Below, piece after piece: positions 12,335 through 23,241 of a stretch of DNA of 64,000 nucleotides. Source of the stretch: Stictocephala bisonia (lineage: Eukaryota; Arthropoda; Insecta; Hemiptera; Membracidae); NCBI GenBank assembly GCA_035578905.1, contig JAQJVL010000285.1, positions 408,001 to 472,000 of the forward strand, given 5' to 3'. Position numbers and translations under genes: made by a program. Under the pieces are notes generated by a model. The model saw only the letters and a program-made list of their open reading frames with translations. It was not told the origin of the DNA and ran no database searches. Each line of letters starts with the position of its first letter. The stretch's first letter is position 1.

Positions 12335-12550
12335 TTTTCAAAGTTCAAGATCATTTTCAATACTTATTTTTAGCGTTTCCAGAGACTGTGGAATGTATGA
12401 AAAGGCCGTGTTAAATGAAATGTATAGGAAAAGCAGTTAATTTTCCATTGAAAGGAACAGAAAATAAGTCAATAATATAAATTAAAGATAATATGGGTCT
12501 TTGTACCGATCCTTGTGGGACGCCACACTTGATCTTTGGTTTGCCCATAG
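12335..12550 (-). pseudogene. Inverted third copy of the LINE RT segment (foldback)
   Basis: The reverse complement reproduces 12140-12330: TCAAGTGTGG, CCCACAAGG, CCCATATTAT, TTTCAATGGAAAATTAA and AACGCTAAAAATAAGTATTG. It faces copy B head-on with almost no spacer, giving a potential hairpin with arms of about 200 nt centred near 12335. The CCTTTTCAT and TTCCACAGT words near the centre also pair. Confidence 0.85.
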
Positions 12551-12554
12551 TAAA

Positions 12555-12985
12555 TTAAGCTTAAATGTTGAAAAATCGTTCATAATTCATTTTTCTTTAT
12601 CTGAAATAAGATAATTTACAACGCCAATAAAGTTCCATATCCTAGGTTGCAATCGTATTCTCTACAATTGTAGTTTATTTACGCAAGCAATCAATACAAG
12701 GTACTATGGACGGTATCCTTAACTGAAAAGACCACATTACAGACTTAAAAACTATTTGTTAATTATTTCACAAACATATCATTTTCTAAGACCAATTGTT
12801 CCAAATTGCTTATTATGTGCTAATTCTAATTTATTATGCGCTTGTTCATTCTGGGCTAAATTACGGCATTTCTTGTTAGGGCTCCACTTATTTGAGTTAT
12901 CTGAAGCCACTTATAACAATTTCAAAAATCATTGATTTTTTAATTGTTAAAATTCGAATCTTGAAAACCAGAATCAACAGTCTTA
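12555..12985 (+). pseudogene. LINE ORF2 segment downstream of RT motif C
   Basis: The forward-strand ORF resumes here. A LNVEKS stretch (about 12560) is the usual LNxxKT motif after YADD. TYHFLRPIVPN-like residues follow, then YYALVHSGLNYGIS and GSTYLSYLKPLITISK (about 12830-12920), the typical YYALFxSHLxYGixxWG block. Frameshifts and stops are frequent. The segment is collinear with the piece after the minisatellite, so both belong to one LINE. Confidence 0.75.
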
Positions 12986-13352
12986 TAACAACCCACCCAC
13001 CCACCCATACACGTAGAGTGGTATTGACCCACCCACCCTCCCATACACGTACAGTGCTATTGACCCACCCGCCCACCCATACACGTAGTCTACAGTGCTA
13101 TTGACCCACCCGCCCACCCATAACGTAAAGTGCTATTGACCCACCCGCCCACCCATACACGTACAGTGCTATTGAACCTCCCGCCCACCCATACACGTAC
13201 AGTGGTATTAACCCACCCGACCACCCATACACGTACAGTGGTATTGATCCACCCGCCCACCCATACACGTACAGTGCTATTGAACCTCCCGCCCACCCAT
13301 ACACGTACAGTGGTATTAACCCACCCGCCCACCCATACACGTACAGTGGTAT
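12986..13352. repeat. G-rich-strand minisatellite (family M) inserted in a LINE
   Basis: About ten units of mostly 36 bp with the core CCCACCCATACACGTACAGT. The first unit contains four CCC tracts separated by single A (12992-13006), so the minus strand has the G-quadruplex pattern GGGTGGGTGGGTGGG. It interrupts a LINE ORF2 between the TISK-type block and the C-terminal block. The 168-codon minus-strand frame across it is only the repeat translated. Confidence 0.92.
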
Positions 13353-14200
13353 TGAAGGACCATTTGTAGGAAAAAAAGAAGATCCGAATCTTTCCCTTTG
13401 TTTGTAAAGCTGGATTGCTACCTTCAAGGTATTTGTTTAGGCCTATATTTAAGTCCTCTTGTTTTTTTATTAAGATGGGTGGGAATGTTGGTAGGTTAAT
13501 AGATATTAACGAGGAGAGACTAAACGCCAGGAATAGAGATGCCTTGACATTGCCTAGAGCTAATGTTTTGTCAAAAGTCCTTCTTATTCCTGGCACCCAA
13601 GTTGTTCAATAAAATAATTAGAAATAACCCGCAAGTGAAACATGTTTTTCTGTCCCTACTAAAACAATCGTTGAAAAGGTGTCTTAGCTCAACATCTTCT
13701 ATCATTCAATTGAAGCTTACTACAAAATTATTTATTGATTATTCTCTCTGTTTAACTACCGAACTCTTGTACTTTTTACATTATTTTAACATTTATTTTT
13801 TTATGACTGATCCTTTTTATGTAATAAATTTAATTTTGATACTCGTATTATACTGCACTGTAATAAAATAATTTAATTTCGTTTTGTTATTTCCACTGGT
13901 GCTCCTCTTGTCCTCCTTTCATGTAGTATTTTGTTTATCAGAGAGTATTTTATTTACTACCATTTCTCTTTAGTTATTATTATTACTATTGTTATTATTT
14001 ACTCTATTTTTAACATGTAGGTTAGTTTTTAAGGGATAACTTAGTTGTATTAAATGTCTTACTGAACTTTATTTTATGTTAGATTCTGAAGATTAACCTA
14101 CCCACAAAAACGTTTAGCTTTATTTTATGTCTATATTTATTTTTTGTATTTCTTGTATATATCTATAATAAATAAACTTTATTTCATTTCATTATTATCA
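13353..14200 (+). pseudogene. LINE ORF2 C-terminus and 3' UTR
   Basis: Broken frames give FKVFV-like residues, then ARNRDALTLPRANVLSK (13530-13577) and, after a frame change, KLFNKIIRNNPQVKHVFLSL (about 13607-13665). This is the usual TRNRxxLxxP / LFNKLPxxIK ending of LINE ORF2. An AT-rich 3' UTR follows, finishing near 14165-14195 with AATAAATAAACTTTATTTC. It completes the LINE that begins at 11340. Confidence 0.8.
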
Positions 14201-14419
14201 TCATTGAAAATCTATAAATATTCCTCTTTCAGTCTCTAAAAAAAATCCAAATATTTATTTGCGTTTACTATCTTGTGTTAAAAGACATGGATTTGTCTTT
14301 TATTATTATATTTTATATGTATTATGACGTTATTTATTTATTGAATGTACTGACTTCAATTCAGAGCACTCTTGCCGCAAATGTTGGAACTACGAGAAGT
14401 TTGGAAATGCTACGGCCGA

Positions 14420-14720
14420 TGGCGTGACTATGTAAGCCACTCACAACGCCTATACGTCATTCATTGTTGCTACGTCTCAGTTCTCTTATAAATTGGTACA
14501 ATTTATCATGCGATGGCAGGACCAGGACAATGTCAGTCCCTCCCATAATCTCCCAAATCCAAAAGAACAAAGTAGTAATTATTACTACAGATCTATACAG
14601 ATGCACACTACTTTTAATATAACTGCCGCTTATGCGTTCCCTGTGACTATGAGAATGCAACCTCAGTTTCCTTTTTCTCTGTGTTACCTCCTTGTATGTA
14701 GTTTAAGTTTCGTTCTTTAT
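14420..14720 (+). repeat. Dispersed repeat family D, copy 3
   Basis: From about 14500: ATGGCAGGACCAGGACAATG and GTCAGTCCCTCCC align with copies 1 and 2, followed by ACAGATCTATACAGATG and TAATATAACTGCC. Open frames on both strands here overlap each other and carry no motif. Confidence 0.65.
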
Positions 14721-14879
14721 ATCGGCACTACAGTTCACCCCAAAAAAATTTCATATTAAGAAAATAGCTCATTTAGAGCAATCGATCAAGGATTATGATC
14801 TTGATTAATTTTACCATGATGGTCTAATTCATATTCTACCTTGAGTAACATATGGCTGTGAGATATAATGGCGATATAT

Positions 14880-15210
14880 ATCTGGTGATTACCTCCCTAT
14901 AGGTCTGCTGGCCGTGATTAATAGCCGGCCTGATTGTAAGACTCCCCTGGGGGATGACTCAACACCCTCAAGCCCCTGGCCATCGGTCCTCGGTCTGGCT
15001 CAGTTGTTGGTTATGTGGTGTCAGCCCTGGGCTATAATTCAATATCAATAAAGTGATGCGTGTACTTTGGCCTCTCCCTGCAGGGCGGGGGAGAGCCTCC
15101 CTCAAGCTGTGCAGCCCCAGAGAGCTCAGACAAAAACTTTTGACCTAACAGGATTGTTTTCGCACGTCTCACCCAATCCTCTCCTAAAGCTGAACAGTTT
15201 TTCAAACAGT
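14880..15210. other. GC-rich block of unknown nature
   Basis: Clearly richer in GC than its surroundings (AGCCGGCCTGATTG, CAGGGCGGGGGAGAGCC). It has no open frame of note and no second copy in the window. A LINE 5' UTR fragment, a conserved noncoding element or an exon-like relic are all possible. Confidence 0.3.
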
Positions 15211-16415
15211 TTTTTCCCCCCTAACTCAGTATAGATAACTGAGAATTAACTCAGTTTCCTTTGCGAAACAACTAAATCACTCGTGATATGTAGATGTCCA
15301 TAATAGATGATTTAGCATACCTCTAATTATTTTACTCTTTCATTGCCTAGCTTGTTCGAGAACATGTCCTCACTCTCAACCTTACCTCAAAGGCTAAACT
15401 GAACCAACGTTATTTATATAGCTATTTATGGCAGAAAGGTCTGCAAATTGACTATTTAACAGAGGTTGGTAATACTCAAATCTTAATAATTAAAAAAATT
15501 TTGTTTTCAAACTATATGATATGATTTCTGAGATTTTTTTTAAATGGGCTACTTTCCTTTTGGCGCTGGGAACTTGGCGTAGTATACTAGCCTAAACTGC
15601 CGGTGCCTAAATCACTGTTTATGTATTATGTTATATAAATTGTTGTAAAACCCGTTGTTTTGGCGGTAGAATAATATTTTATTTTTTGTTTTTTTCATCT
15701 TTTGACATAGGCCTACTATAATATACGTAAATTCATTATAAGTTTTGTTGTTTATTTTATTTTCAACAAATGCCAAAACAGTAAACAAAAATATTTTTAC
15801 AAAAATATTTTGTACATAAAATTTATTTTTATTTGAAATCACATGTAATAATAAAGACATGCAAAAAGTTTCGTAATAATTGAACAATGCAATAATTATT
15901 TTCTTAAACATGACAAAATCGATTTACTACATAATATTAACGTATGCAAGAGTGGACTATCTTCTATGTCTTTGGATATTTGCAAGCTACATTTTGTAAA
16001 TGTTTGGATGTTTGTTTTGTATTGTACACATGTAATTCGTAGCTTATGAATACAAAAAAAATATTTACACAAGCACAATCCTCTTCTTAGCGCCTGTGCT
16101 TCGTCAAGCACGGGCAGGGGATGAACTCCTTTTTTTACAGTTTTTCAAGCATAATCAGTTTTCTTCCTTTTACCTCCAGAACTGGTAGTTTTAGCACTAA
16201 ATATTGAGCAATTCCGCTGTTTATTGTCTGGTAAACGGTAGAGGCTCATTATCGGTGACGTCGGTGGCAGACTGGATTTGAGTGACGGTACAGTAAGAAA
16301 TTAGTAATACCAACATTATAAAACAGTAATTAACCCTTAATATATTTATTTAGGATCACAAACCTCCAAAATGGGCTTCTTTATCTGTTAAAATAACAAA
16401 ATTGTAGCGTTATTG
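15211..16415. other. AT-rich stretch, nothing recognised
   Basis: Long T- and A-rich tracts. The minus-strand frames at 15612-15911 and 15896-16111 are compositionally AT-driven and lack motifs. Confidence 0.5.
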
Positions 16416-16419
16416 CGCA

Positions 16420-16485
16420 ACGTTCTTATTTAGGGACGTAGGCGATTTTCAGCGATAATCTAAACGTCCTTTAATAAGGACGTCA
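16420..16485. repeat. Short inverted repeat (hairpin)
   Basis: CGTTCTTATTTAGGGACGT pairs imperfectly with ACGTCCTTTAATAAGGACG across a spacer of about 25 nt. The flanking words TTGCGCAA and TTGTGCGA are also mirror-like. It may be the core of a small foldback element. Confidence 0.6.
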
Positions 16486-16561
16486 GAGGTCAATAGGTTG
16501 TGCGATTATATACGATTCAAAAATGTTGTAATTAAATAAGTTTATTTATTTTAAGAAAATA

Positions 16562-16805
16562 ATAACCTGGCTTGTCAGTTAGCTGAAAATCAGACCAATA
16601 CTACGGGGCTCGGATTCCATGTAAAGCTGTAGGTCCCTTTGTTGACCTGGCTGTTAAGCTATTTATAAATAGCTCTTTTTAAAGAAAAGTCGAATTTAAG
16701 AAGTAACAATGACTACACTCGTTCAACTACACTCATCACACTCATCCGCCCCCACTTTCACTGATATCTCTTCGATCAGCGTCTTAAAAATGAATGAATG
16801 ATAAA
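16562..16805 (+). mobile_element. SINE-like family S, copy 1
   Basis: Shares a linear order of blocks with copies at 18555 (-), 27955 (-), 29170, 42100 and 57835: CTTGTCAGTTAGCTGAAAAT, then CGGATTCCAT, then AGCTGTAGGTCCC, then AGTAACAATGACTACACTCG. It ends with TCTTCGATCAGCGTCTTA and AATGAATGAAT. GGCTCGGATTCC resembles a Pol III B box. The constant 3' end with an A/T-rich tail fits a SINE, but an A box is not clear, so the class is provisional. Confidence 0.7.
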
Positions 16806-17089
16806 CCTTATAATGTGTATTATTTTTCATCAATCTTACATGCATTCAAAGAGCTAGTTACCTTAAATCAGTCAAAAGTCCAAATCACTTCTGATGTACA
16901 CAATTCTAAATTCAATTAAACGTTACAAATCGTCAATGCTTATCCGTTCACAAGAGTTATGCCGGAGAACAGTGTACCGTATCCCTTTATGAAACAATCG
17001 CAGTGATACAGAATATACGGGGCTCTTTTATCCAAGAGGAAACTTGAATTGAAAGCTCTGCACAGAGTAGGCTTGAATAAGAAAAGAAG
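16806..17089. other. No feature recognised
   Basis: Mixed sequence between the SINE-like copy and the complex block. No repeat copy or open frame of interest. Confidence 0.4.
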
Positions 17090-17330
17090 GTGGATCGGGT
17101 TAAATTATTTAAAGGGTGGAGGAAGAGACATGGCAGATGCGCCGTGACAGTCGGCGATCACGAGGGGGTGTGTAACCTTTACATTATCGATCAATCCCAG
17201 TCCATTAATTCCCACTATCGCTGCTCACCCTCGTGATCGTGCCAGGCCTTTGATCGTTCAATAGGGAAACTCTATTTACTTCTTCACAGGTCCCTTCCCG
17301 TAAACATCTTGGCCGATCATCTTGAGACAA
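17090..17330. promoter_or_regulatory. Candidate conserved noncoding block
   Basis: Complex single-copy sequence with ATTATCGATCAATC and CATTAATTCCC (Exd/homeodomain-like) and CGTAAACATCTTGG (Forkhead-like). A dispersed inverted pair also occurs: GATCACGAGGGGGTG against CACCCTCGTGATC, 17155-17240. No open frame is seen. The regulatory role is an inference. Confidence 0.3.
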
Positions 17331-17574
17331 TAGATACTTTCATTTGAAATTGAGAACAAAGTTAAACATTTAAACGACTTTGCATCAACTTTATCAATAA
17401 GTCAAACACAACAAGTGTGCATTTGTTTATTTAATTTTAAGATTAATTATTTATCGAATTGAATATCTCTTTTTTATATCTTTCAGCATCATTGGCACTT
17501 TTTACTAACTATTAAAACGTTGTTATGATAAGATTCCGGGCCAATTAGCTCGAATAAATTGGTTTGGGTACCTT

Positions 17575-17812
17575 ACCCTCGTCAAACTGTGAAGGTCGGA
17601 CATTCTGCCCGAACGAGCTAAATGTCCGACCAAGATAAACAAGTAAATTCTTTTTTTAATTTAACGATTCGTGCTGGTTTTCATGATACGTTATGGTAAA
17701 ATGGTCCAAACTCATGAAGCTAAATATAGTTGGATCTACTGGGTTCGAACCTGTGACCCTCTACATTGAAGTCAGGAGTGCTAACCGTTGGACTATATAG
17801 CACGAGACCCAA
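17575..17812 (-). mobile_element. tRNA-derived SINE (minus strand)
   Basis: Read on the minus strand, TAGTCCAACGGTTAGCACTC is a tRNA D-arm/A-box segment and AGGTTCGAACCC is a perfect TΨC/B box, about 40 nt apart as in a tRNA. The acceptor arm does not close convincingly and there is a non-tRNA body beyond the B box, so a SINE head is more likely than a functional tRNA gene. The body boundary at about 17575 is uncertain. Confidence 0.65.
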
Positions 17813-18085
17813 TGTTCTGCAATGCTATCTCAATATCAGTATTAGTTCGATGTCTCACTTTCACTATTTATCATCGTCAAATTGTCTCACCGTTAAGAGT
17901 TTTACCGTCAAATAACGTTCCTCTGACAGCCTGAGTATTCAATCTACCAACGTCTTTTCTTGTTCGAAGATGTGGCATTTTGACATATTGTCTCTTTTAG
18001 TTACCCACGTCTTGACTCACTCCACAAATACCATACTTAAGGCTGCTTAGGAATGTCTTATTTTACCAGGTGAAAGAAGTCCTCT

Positions 18086-18193
18086 TTAACATGGGGACTA
18101 CCAGCTTAACATGGGGACTACCAGCTTAACATGGGGACTACCAGCTTAACATGGGGACTACCAGCTTAACATGGGGACTACCAGCTTAACATG
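18086..18193. repeat. 20-bp tandem repeat, five units
   Basis: ATGGGGACTACCAGCTTAAC is repeated at 18091, 18111, 18131, 18151 and 18171 without change, and ends in a diverged ATGACTTCC. The perfect identity indicates a recent or actively homogenised array. Confidence 0.97.
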
Positions 18194-18554
18194 ACTTCCG
18201 CACAACGGGGTGGCATAGGGTAAAAACCACTTACCTACGGCCGCTCAAAATGTTAATGAGTACATAAAGTTATTAATATAGGTACATCTTAACTAAAAAT
18301 CAGTGAACGATGGTTCACTTGCTGCACTAGACAAGAGGTTTTAATGCATTTGAAAGCATTATCGACCCATATAAAAGGTATTTTATTAGAAATTACTTGC
18401 ACTAGTGTTGGAAATTGGCTGACTACAACATGTACCATTATGAACCATGGCCTGATTAGATCTTTGGTAAGTTTATTATAGGAAGTATCTTTATTGTCTG
18501 TTAGTACGAGTTTAAGATTATTACAAATCGTTACGCTAACTAGGTAACCTAACT

Positions 18555-18875
18555 GAATCATTAAGACGTCGATCGTAGAGTTATGGGCGAATCTGAAGGA
18601 CGAATTAGTGTGATGGGTGAAGCCGAACGAGTGAAGTCATTGTTATAAACCAAAGTCAACTGTTCCTTAGAAAGTGCCGTTTCCTAATAGCTCAATAGCT
18701 AGGGCAATCAAGGATACCACAGCTTTTCGTGGAATCCGAACCACGTAGTATTGGTTTGATTTTCAGCTAAGTCACAAACAAGATACTCAGTTTCCCTAAC
18801 CCACAGACCCCGAACCCATCTCGGACGGACACCCAGTATTGTCCTCGTCGATGGCAACCGTGTTTTTCCATATCA
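18555..18875 (-). mobile_element. SINE-like family S, copy 2 (minus strand)
   Basis: Minus-strand order matches copy 6 at 57835. It starts with GATGG/ATCGACGAGGACAATACTGG-like head sequence, then TAGCTGAAAATCAAACC, GGTTCGGATTCCAC and AAGCTGTGG. It ends with CTCTACGATCGACGTCTTAA at 18563. Because it is nearly full length it helps define the family boundaries. Confidence 0.75.
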
Positions 18876-19329
18876 GGCAAAGCCCAAACGGGCTATTACC
18901 TACAGTAACCTATGATTTCTCTTGGTATCAGGGGTTGATGAACATACTTTACCATTAGTACCTGTCATAAACCAGTTATAGTGTTAATTATAAATAGTGA
19001 GATATTTTATGTTTTCTTTACAAAGGATCGAAGTGACACACTGGTCTATAGCCCATAAGGATGACTGGTAGTATTGAGCATTTACGAATCAACCTTACAT
19101 ACTTAGAGAAAAAGCCATTTAATGTAATTCTTAGGTCAATAAAAGACATTATTCAGTAACAAATCTTTTTACGATTAGTAAATATATCGTATTTTCATTC
19201 GATTAGATATTTTGATTCCATCCAGTCAAGAAACACAAGTACGTGGTTTGAATAAACTCCTTTATGAAGACGTAAAGTTGATAGGGTGAGTGGACGTCTC
19301 GTCATATCACTTTATAGGCTGCCTCACTC
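18876..19329. other. No feature recognised
   Basis: AT-rich sequence with no repeat copy detected by eye. Confidence 0.4.
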
Positions 19330-19640
19330 AACAAATCACGTGTAATGGGACTCCCTGGGCGGCGGAGCACACGCGAGGACACCCACGCCTCCCGCCGGGC
19401 CGTCACGGAAGGTGGGTCTGTCATCACGTATGATGGATGCTCATGTCGACATCCAGCTCCTCCTAATTTGGAGCACGGCACATCACTTGGGCCTGACGTC
19501 CTGTCTATACACTCTTCCCGGATCTGTCATCATCACTCACTCACTCAGCTTCACTTCCCACCCAGACCTTCTCTTTACTGTTACAGGATCAACTCTTGTC
19601 CTTAGTAGAGTATCACAACATCATTGGCAAGTGTTTCGTA
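19330..19640. promoter_or_regulatory. GC-rich candidate conserved block
   Basis: CpG-containing sequence (GGGCGGCGGAGCACACGCG, CGCCGGGCCGTCACGG) in an AT-rich setting. Two overlapping plus-strand frames of 86 codons (19345-19605, 19412-19672) have no known motif, so neither is called a gene. An exon, promoter or conserved enhancer could look like this. Confidence 0.3.
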
Positions 19641-20866
19641 GATGCTCTCGTTGCTTTAGCTTCCTAAAATAAAAAAAATATATTTTGCCTCATAAATCAA
19701 ACTTACCACATAATATGAATATAATAATTCCACATTTAATCTAATTAATATGGATTGGTAATTGAATTGAAAATTAATTTGGAGATAAACGTCATGACTA
19801 CAATCCACCATATTCTGGCGAAACTACAGTTTATCAATGATATTATAGCTTTTCAATAAACGTAAATTATTACAACAACAAACCAATATTCAAAAGTCTA
19901 CATTAAATTATTGTTCACGTAGTCAGTTAATACGACCGTTATAATCAGTTCCTAGGTTATCACCAACCATTAAGTGGGAGTTAGGTATTGTACGTAGTTG
20001 AAGCTATAATTGTGATGATCGTATGAAGTTTAATATCTCAGATTGTAGTATAATGATACAGATATGACAAAAACTATTTTTCAGAATCATATTTCATCAC
20101 AAAGACATTAAGTTACCTTCACGACATATCATACCTTCGAATGAGGCAGAATAATATGAGGCCAATAAAAAGTGACCTCTTGTAGTTTGTCTACTACGTC
20201 AAACTACCTCACTAAGAGAGTGAGGTGTAGTTGGCTGGCGTGACACTTTGTCGCACATCAATCAGGTTCGAAGAGGATTACTTCTCGTCGGTCAACATGT
20301 GAAACCATTCCGAACGTGAAGAATGCAAGATTTTTTGTGACTGTGAACCAAAATGGGAGACGGTTTTACTTGAAATACTTCAGGATGCGTTACGTTGAGA
20401 GGTAGGGACCATTTCTCAGAGTAATGGCTTGTCTTCATAAGACTGAAACATTGTCCTCTCATACCTTGGAAAACCTCAAGAGGAATTTAAGTGTGAAAGC
20501 CATTACGCTAGTGACTGAAGGATAATGGTTTGAATTTGTTTTATGGTAATGACAATATCGTTGAGGGTATAGGAGTCGATGATAGACAGATGTTTGTCAA
20601 GGTGGAGACAAACACACCCACTCTGGAGTCGAAAGTCTACACCAGAGGCTGTCAAGAGGCTGCAGTGAATTATTCCCTCCAGATCCACAACTTACTAACT
20701 GCTGTTCCCGGTTTTAATGGCCCTCAATGGCTCCTATATGTTCGTAACTTTGGTCTACATTATGAAGAGTCAACTACAATTTCAAGACGAGGAGATATTG
20801 TTGTAAGAAATACAGTACTTTCGACCTGACTTGATAACTGTAGGAAATGAATAATGAATAATAATG
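19641..20866. other. No gene called
   Basis: The frame 20530-20829 (+, 99 codons) overlaps an opposite-strand frame and has no motif. A short mirror (CTACCTCACT / AGTGAGGTGTAG) sits at 20203-20230. Confidence 0.4.
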
Positions 20867-21075
20867 ATCCCCTCGTAAACAACTGTAGCAGATCCCCTCA
20901 TACACAGCTGTAGCAGATCCCCTCATACATAACTGTAGCAGATCCCCTCATACACAACTGTAGCAGACCCCCTCATACACAACTGTAGTATATCCCCTCG
21001 TAAACAACTGTAGCTGTTCCCCTCGTACACAGCTGTAGCAGATCTCCTCATACACAACTGTAGCATATCCCCTAT
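20867..21075. repeat. 25-bp tandem repeat, about eight units
   Basis: Units of GATCCCCTCATACACAACTG plus TAGCA with two to four changes each. The array follows a GAATAATGAATAATAATG word like the tail of family S, so it may have grown from a SINE-like 3' end. Confidence 0.9.
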
Positions 21076-21808
21076 TCATAATGTACCCCAAAAGATCCTA
21101 CATACTTTGAGGCATAAGCAAATTTGCCTTGGGGTTCTGTATCATAAATCAAGAAATCTGTACGTGGATTTTACTTCGTGTACAGTTTGGAAACTGCTGT
21201 TTCCAAATATACAGTTGTGTATACACAAATGACTTATATAAATTAAGATGATGTTTACATTATGGAGTTTACTGTGTTCTAATCTTGAGAAAGTTGTTTC
21301 AATACATATTCAAAATCTTACAAACTGACATTCCCTTGTTTTATGTCAAATATGGCTCGTTCTAGTGTAGAAGTTAGAAAGACCTCTTTTAGGTATACCA
21401 AAAAAGTAGAGGAGACTTATTGAAGATTTAATTCGTTCTTCTGCTAGATGAATGTGGCTGTTTCCAGCTTTAATGTTCGTGTTTTATATGATTATCTGAG
21501 TAGTTGTTAGTCTTGTGATAATTGAGTGATGAATCCTCGCATTTTTATTTTAATCCTAATAAGTAGGTTGACATCGTATTTATGGTATCATTAACATATC
21601 AACAACTCGCATTACCAGTTTAATAGCTTCAAAATTATTCTAATGTTTAACATTATGTTTCTTTAGTTTTTCTTTCAACTAACTCAGTCGTATCATCGGC
21701 GTCGCTTAGATGACTTGCCAATAGTTGAAAAATTGTTATTTTGTCTTGCCTTCTGAGACCATTTTCAGATTTCGTTTCCCTAATGTCCCTAGTTATTTAA
21801 ATTGAGAA
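21076..21808. other. No feature recognised
   Basis: AT-rich; no motif or repeat copy seen. Confidence 0.4.
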
Positions 21809-21810
21809 AG

Positions 21811-22029
21811 GGGCGGTGGCCGAGCGGTCTAAGGCGTCAGGACTTTGAGCTTGGGTTAGAGATAGCGCTGGTTCGAATCCGGCCTAGACCGGAAGATTTA
21901 TCAGTAATATTCACCTTCTACTGTACTGGTTCGCCCCCTTACTCTGTCTGAATAAGTTTCTCGCACAGATCAATAGCCTATGAGGAATGTGCACAGTAAG
22001 GATAAGAAGGAGGTTGGCCTCTCCTTATA

Positions 22030-22030
<1 letters not shown>
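21811..22030 (+). mobile_element. tRNA(Leu/Ser)-like SINE family T, copy 1
   Basis: The head GGTGGCCGAGCGGTCTAAGG is the D-arm/A-box region of class II (Leu/Ser-type) tRNAs. GGTTCGAATCC is the B box, about 53 nt further on, as expected with a long variable arm. The body after 21897 (TTTATCAGTAATATTCACC onward) ends in an (AT)n tract. A diverged head occurs at 45305 and a diverged tail at 47163. The acceptor stems do not pair well, so a SINE is preferred over a tRNA gene. Confidence 0.8.

Positions 22031-22100
<70 letters not shown>
22029..22100. repeat. (AT)n(GT)n microsatellite at the SINE tail
   Basis: A long AT dinucleotide run changes into about eight GT repeats. Its position directly after the SINE body suggests it is the SINE's simple-repeat tail. 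Confidence 0.95.
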
Positions 22101-22709
22101 TACCACAGCATTCTGTTGACGTGCCTATCTAATAAACCTTATTTCTAATTAGTTTTTAATTGATCATATAAGTTGCATATATGAACATGTGCCCTTTATA
22201 TTCATAGTGCATTCTGTAGTTCATTTTTCAGTTGCGTATTCCACATTTATTTGTTATATTGACACGTACTCATGAACAACGTTCAGGCACGATGAACAAA
22301 GACTGACAGCTATAACTGATGTTTTCCTAAAACACAACACAGAAATGTTGGGTGAGCTAGTGGTGAAGTCATTAGCGTTGCGGGTACATGTCAATTGACA
22401 GATACACAAACACTACGTGGTGGGCTAGTCGTAGACTAATAGTGTACACATTAACAGTCTAATGATGTAACCATCGCTTACATTACTTCGTGGCTGATAT
22501 ATTCTTAATATAGCAATTAGCTTTGTTCTACATATCTGAGTACTCAGAGAACTATCTTACTAGGGCAAAATATTAAAAGATGTCTGTGGAAATTTAAATG
22601 AATATTTCGTGAAGGAATGAGGCAGTTATTTATTACATTCCAAATATATGTTAATTCTTCCAGCACCCAAATAATAACGAGGTAGGTCGAATTTGAACAA
22701 GTTTTGAAC

Positions 22710-22975
22710 AGTGAGTTAATACTACTGTATGGATATGGGTGGGTGGGTGGTTGAATACCACTGTACGTGTATTGGTGGGTTGGTCAAAACCACTGTACGG
22801 ATATGGGTGGGTGGGTTGGTCGATATTACTGTACGGATATGGGTGGGTGGGTGGATCAATACCATTGTACGTGTATTGGTGAGTCAATACTACTGAACGG
22901 ATGGGAGGGTTGGTAGTATCACAGCACATTGTACTAGTTGTTCATTTTCAATGGATGGGAGGGTGGTTGTTGATC
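22710..22975. repeat. Minisatellite family M, opposite orientation
   Basis: Units of roughly 36 bp with ACTGTACGGATATGGGTGGG and ACCACTGTACGTGTATTGG. The G-rich strand is here the plus strand. GGGTGGGTGGGTGG at about 22737 is close to a four-tract G-quadruplex. Same family as at 12986, 31425, 44590, 45490 and 46720. Confidence 0.9.
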
Positions 22976-23185
22976 TAATATTTCTTATCAATGGGAAACG
23001 AATGTTCATGTTGGAATCCATTACCTAACCAGAACCTCTGATATTTATGTGGTGGAATGGTCACTCTGCTGTCCGGGAGTCCAAGTTGTATACTACGGCG
23101 AGAAGTTAGGGATGGAAGGTACACATGTGTACTTGGCGCCAGTCCAAGGATTCGTGGGTCTTGACCGTTACCAGGACTGATCAGA

Positions 23186-23241
23186 GACTTCATCAGGACA
23201 CACTGAGTGCATCAGGACTTCATCAGGACACACTGAGTGCA
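23186..23241. repeat. 30-bp direct duplication
   Basis: GACTTCATCAGGACACACTG occurs at 23186 and 23216 without change. It lies in a complex 300-bp block (22980-23510) whose frames on both strands show no known domain. Confidence 0.9.

Noticed and set aside
13090..13596. 168-codon minus-strand frame, the longest in the window
   Set aside because: Most of it is the 36-bp family M minisatellite, whose unit length is a multiple of three, followed by antisense of LINE sequence.
17722..17806. Functional tRNA gene on the minus strand
   Set aside because: Same reasoning: boxes are present but the cloverleaf ends do not close, so a SINE head is preferred.
18086..18193. CRISPR-like array
   Set aside because: Units are contiguous 20-bp repeats without spacers, and the window is eukaryotic.
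21811..21897. Functional tRNA-Leu or tRNA-Ser gene
   Set aside because: A and B boxes are good, but the acceptor strands do not pair and a SINE body with an (AT)n tail follows. A second diverged head occurs at 45303.
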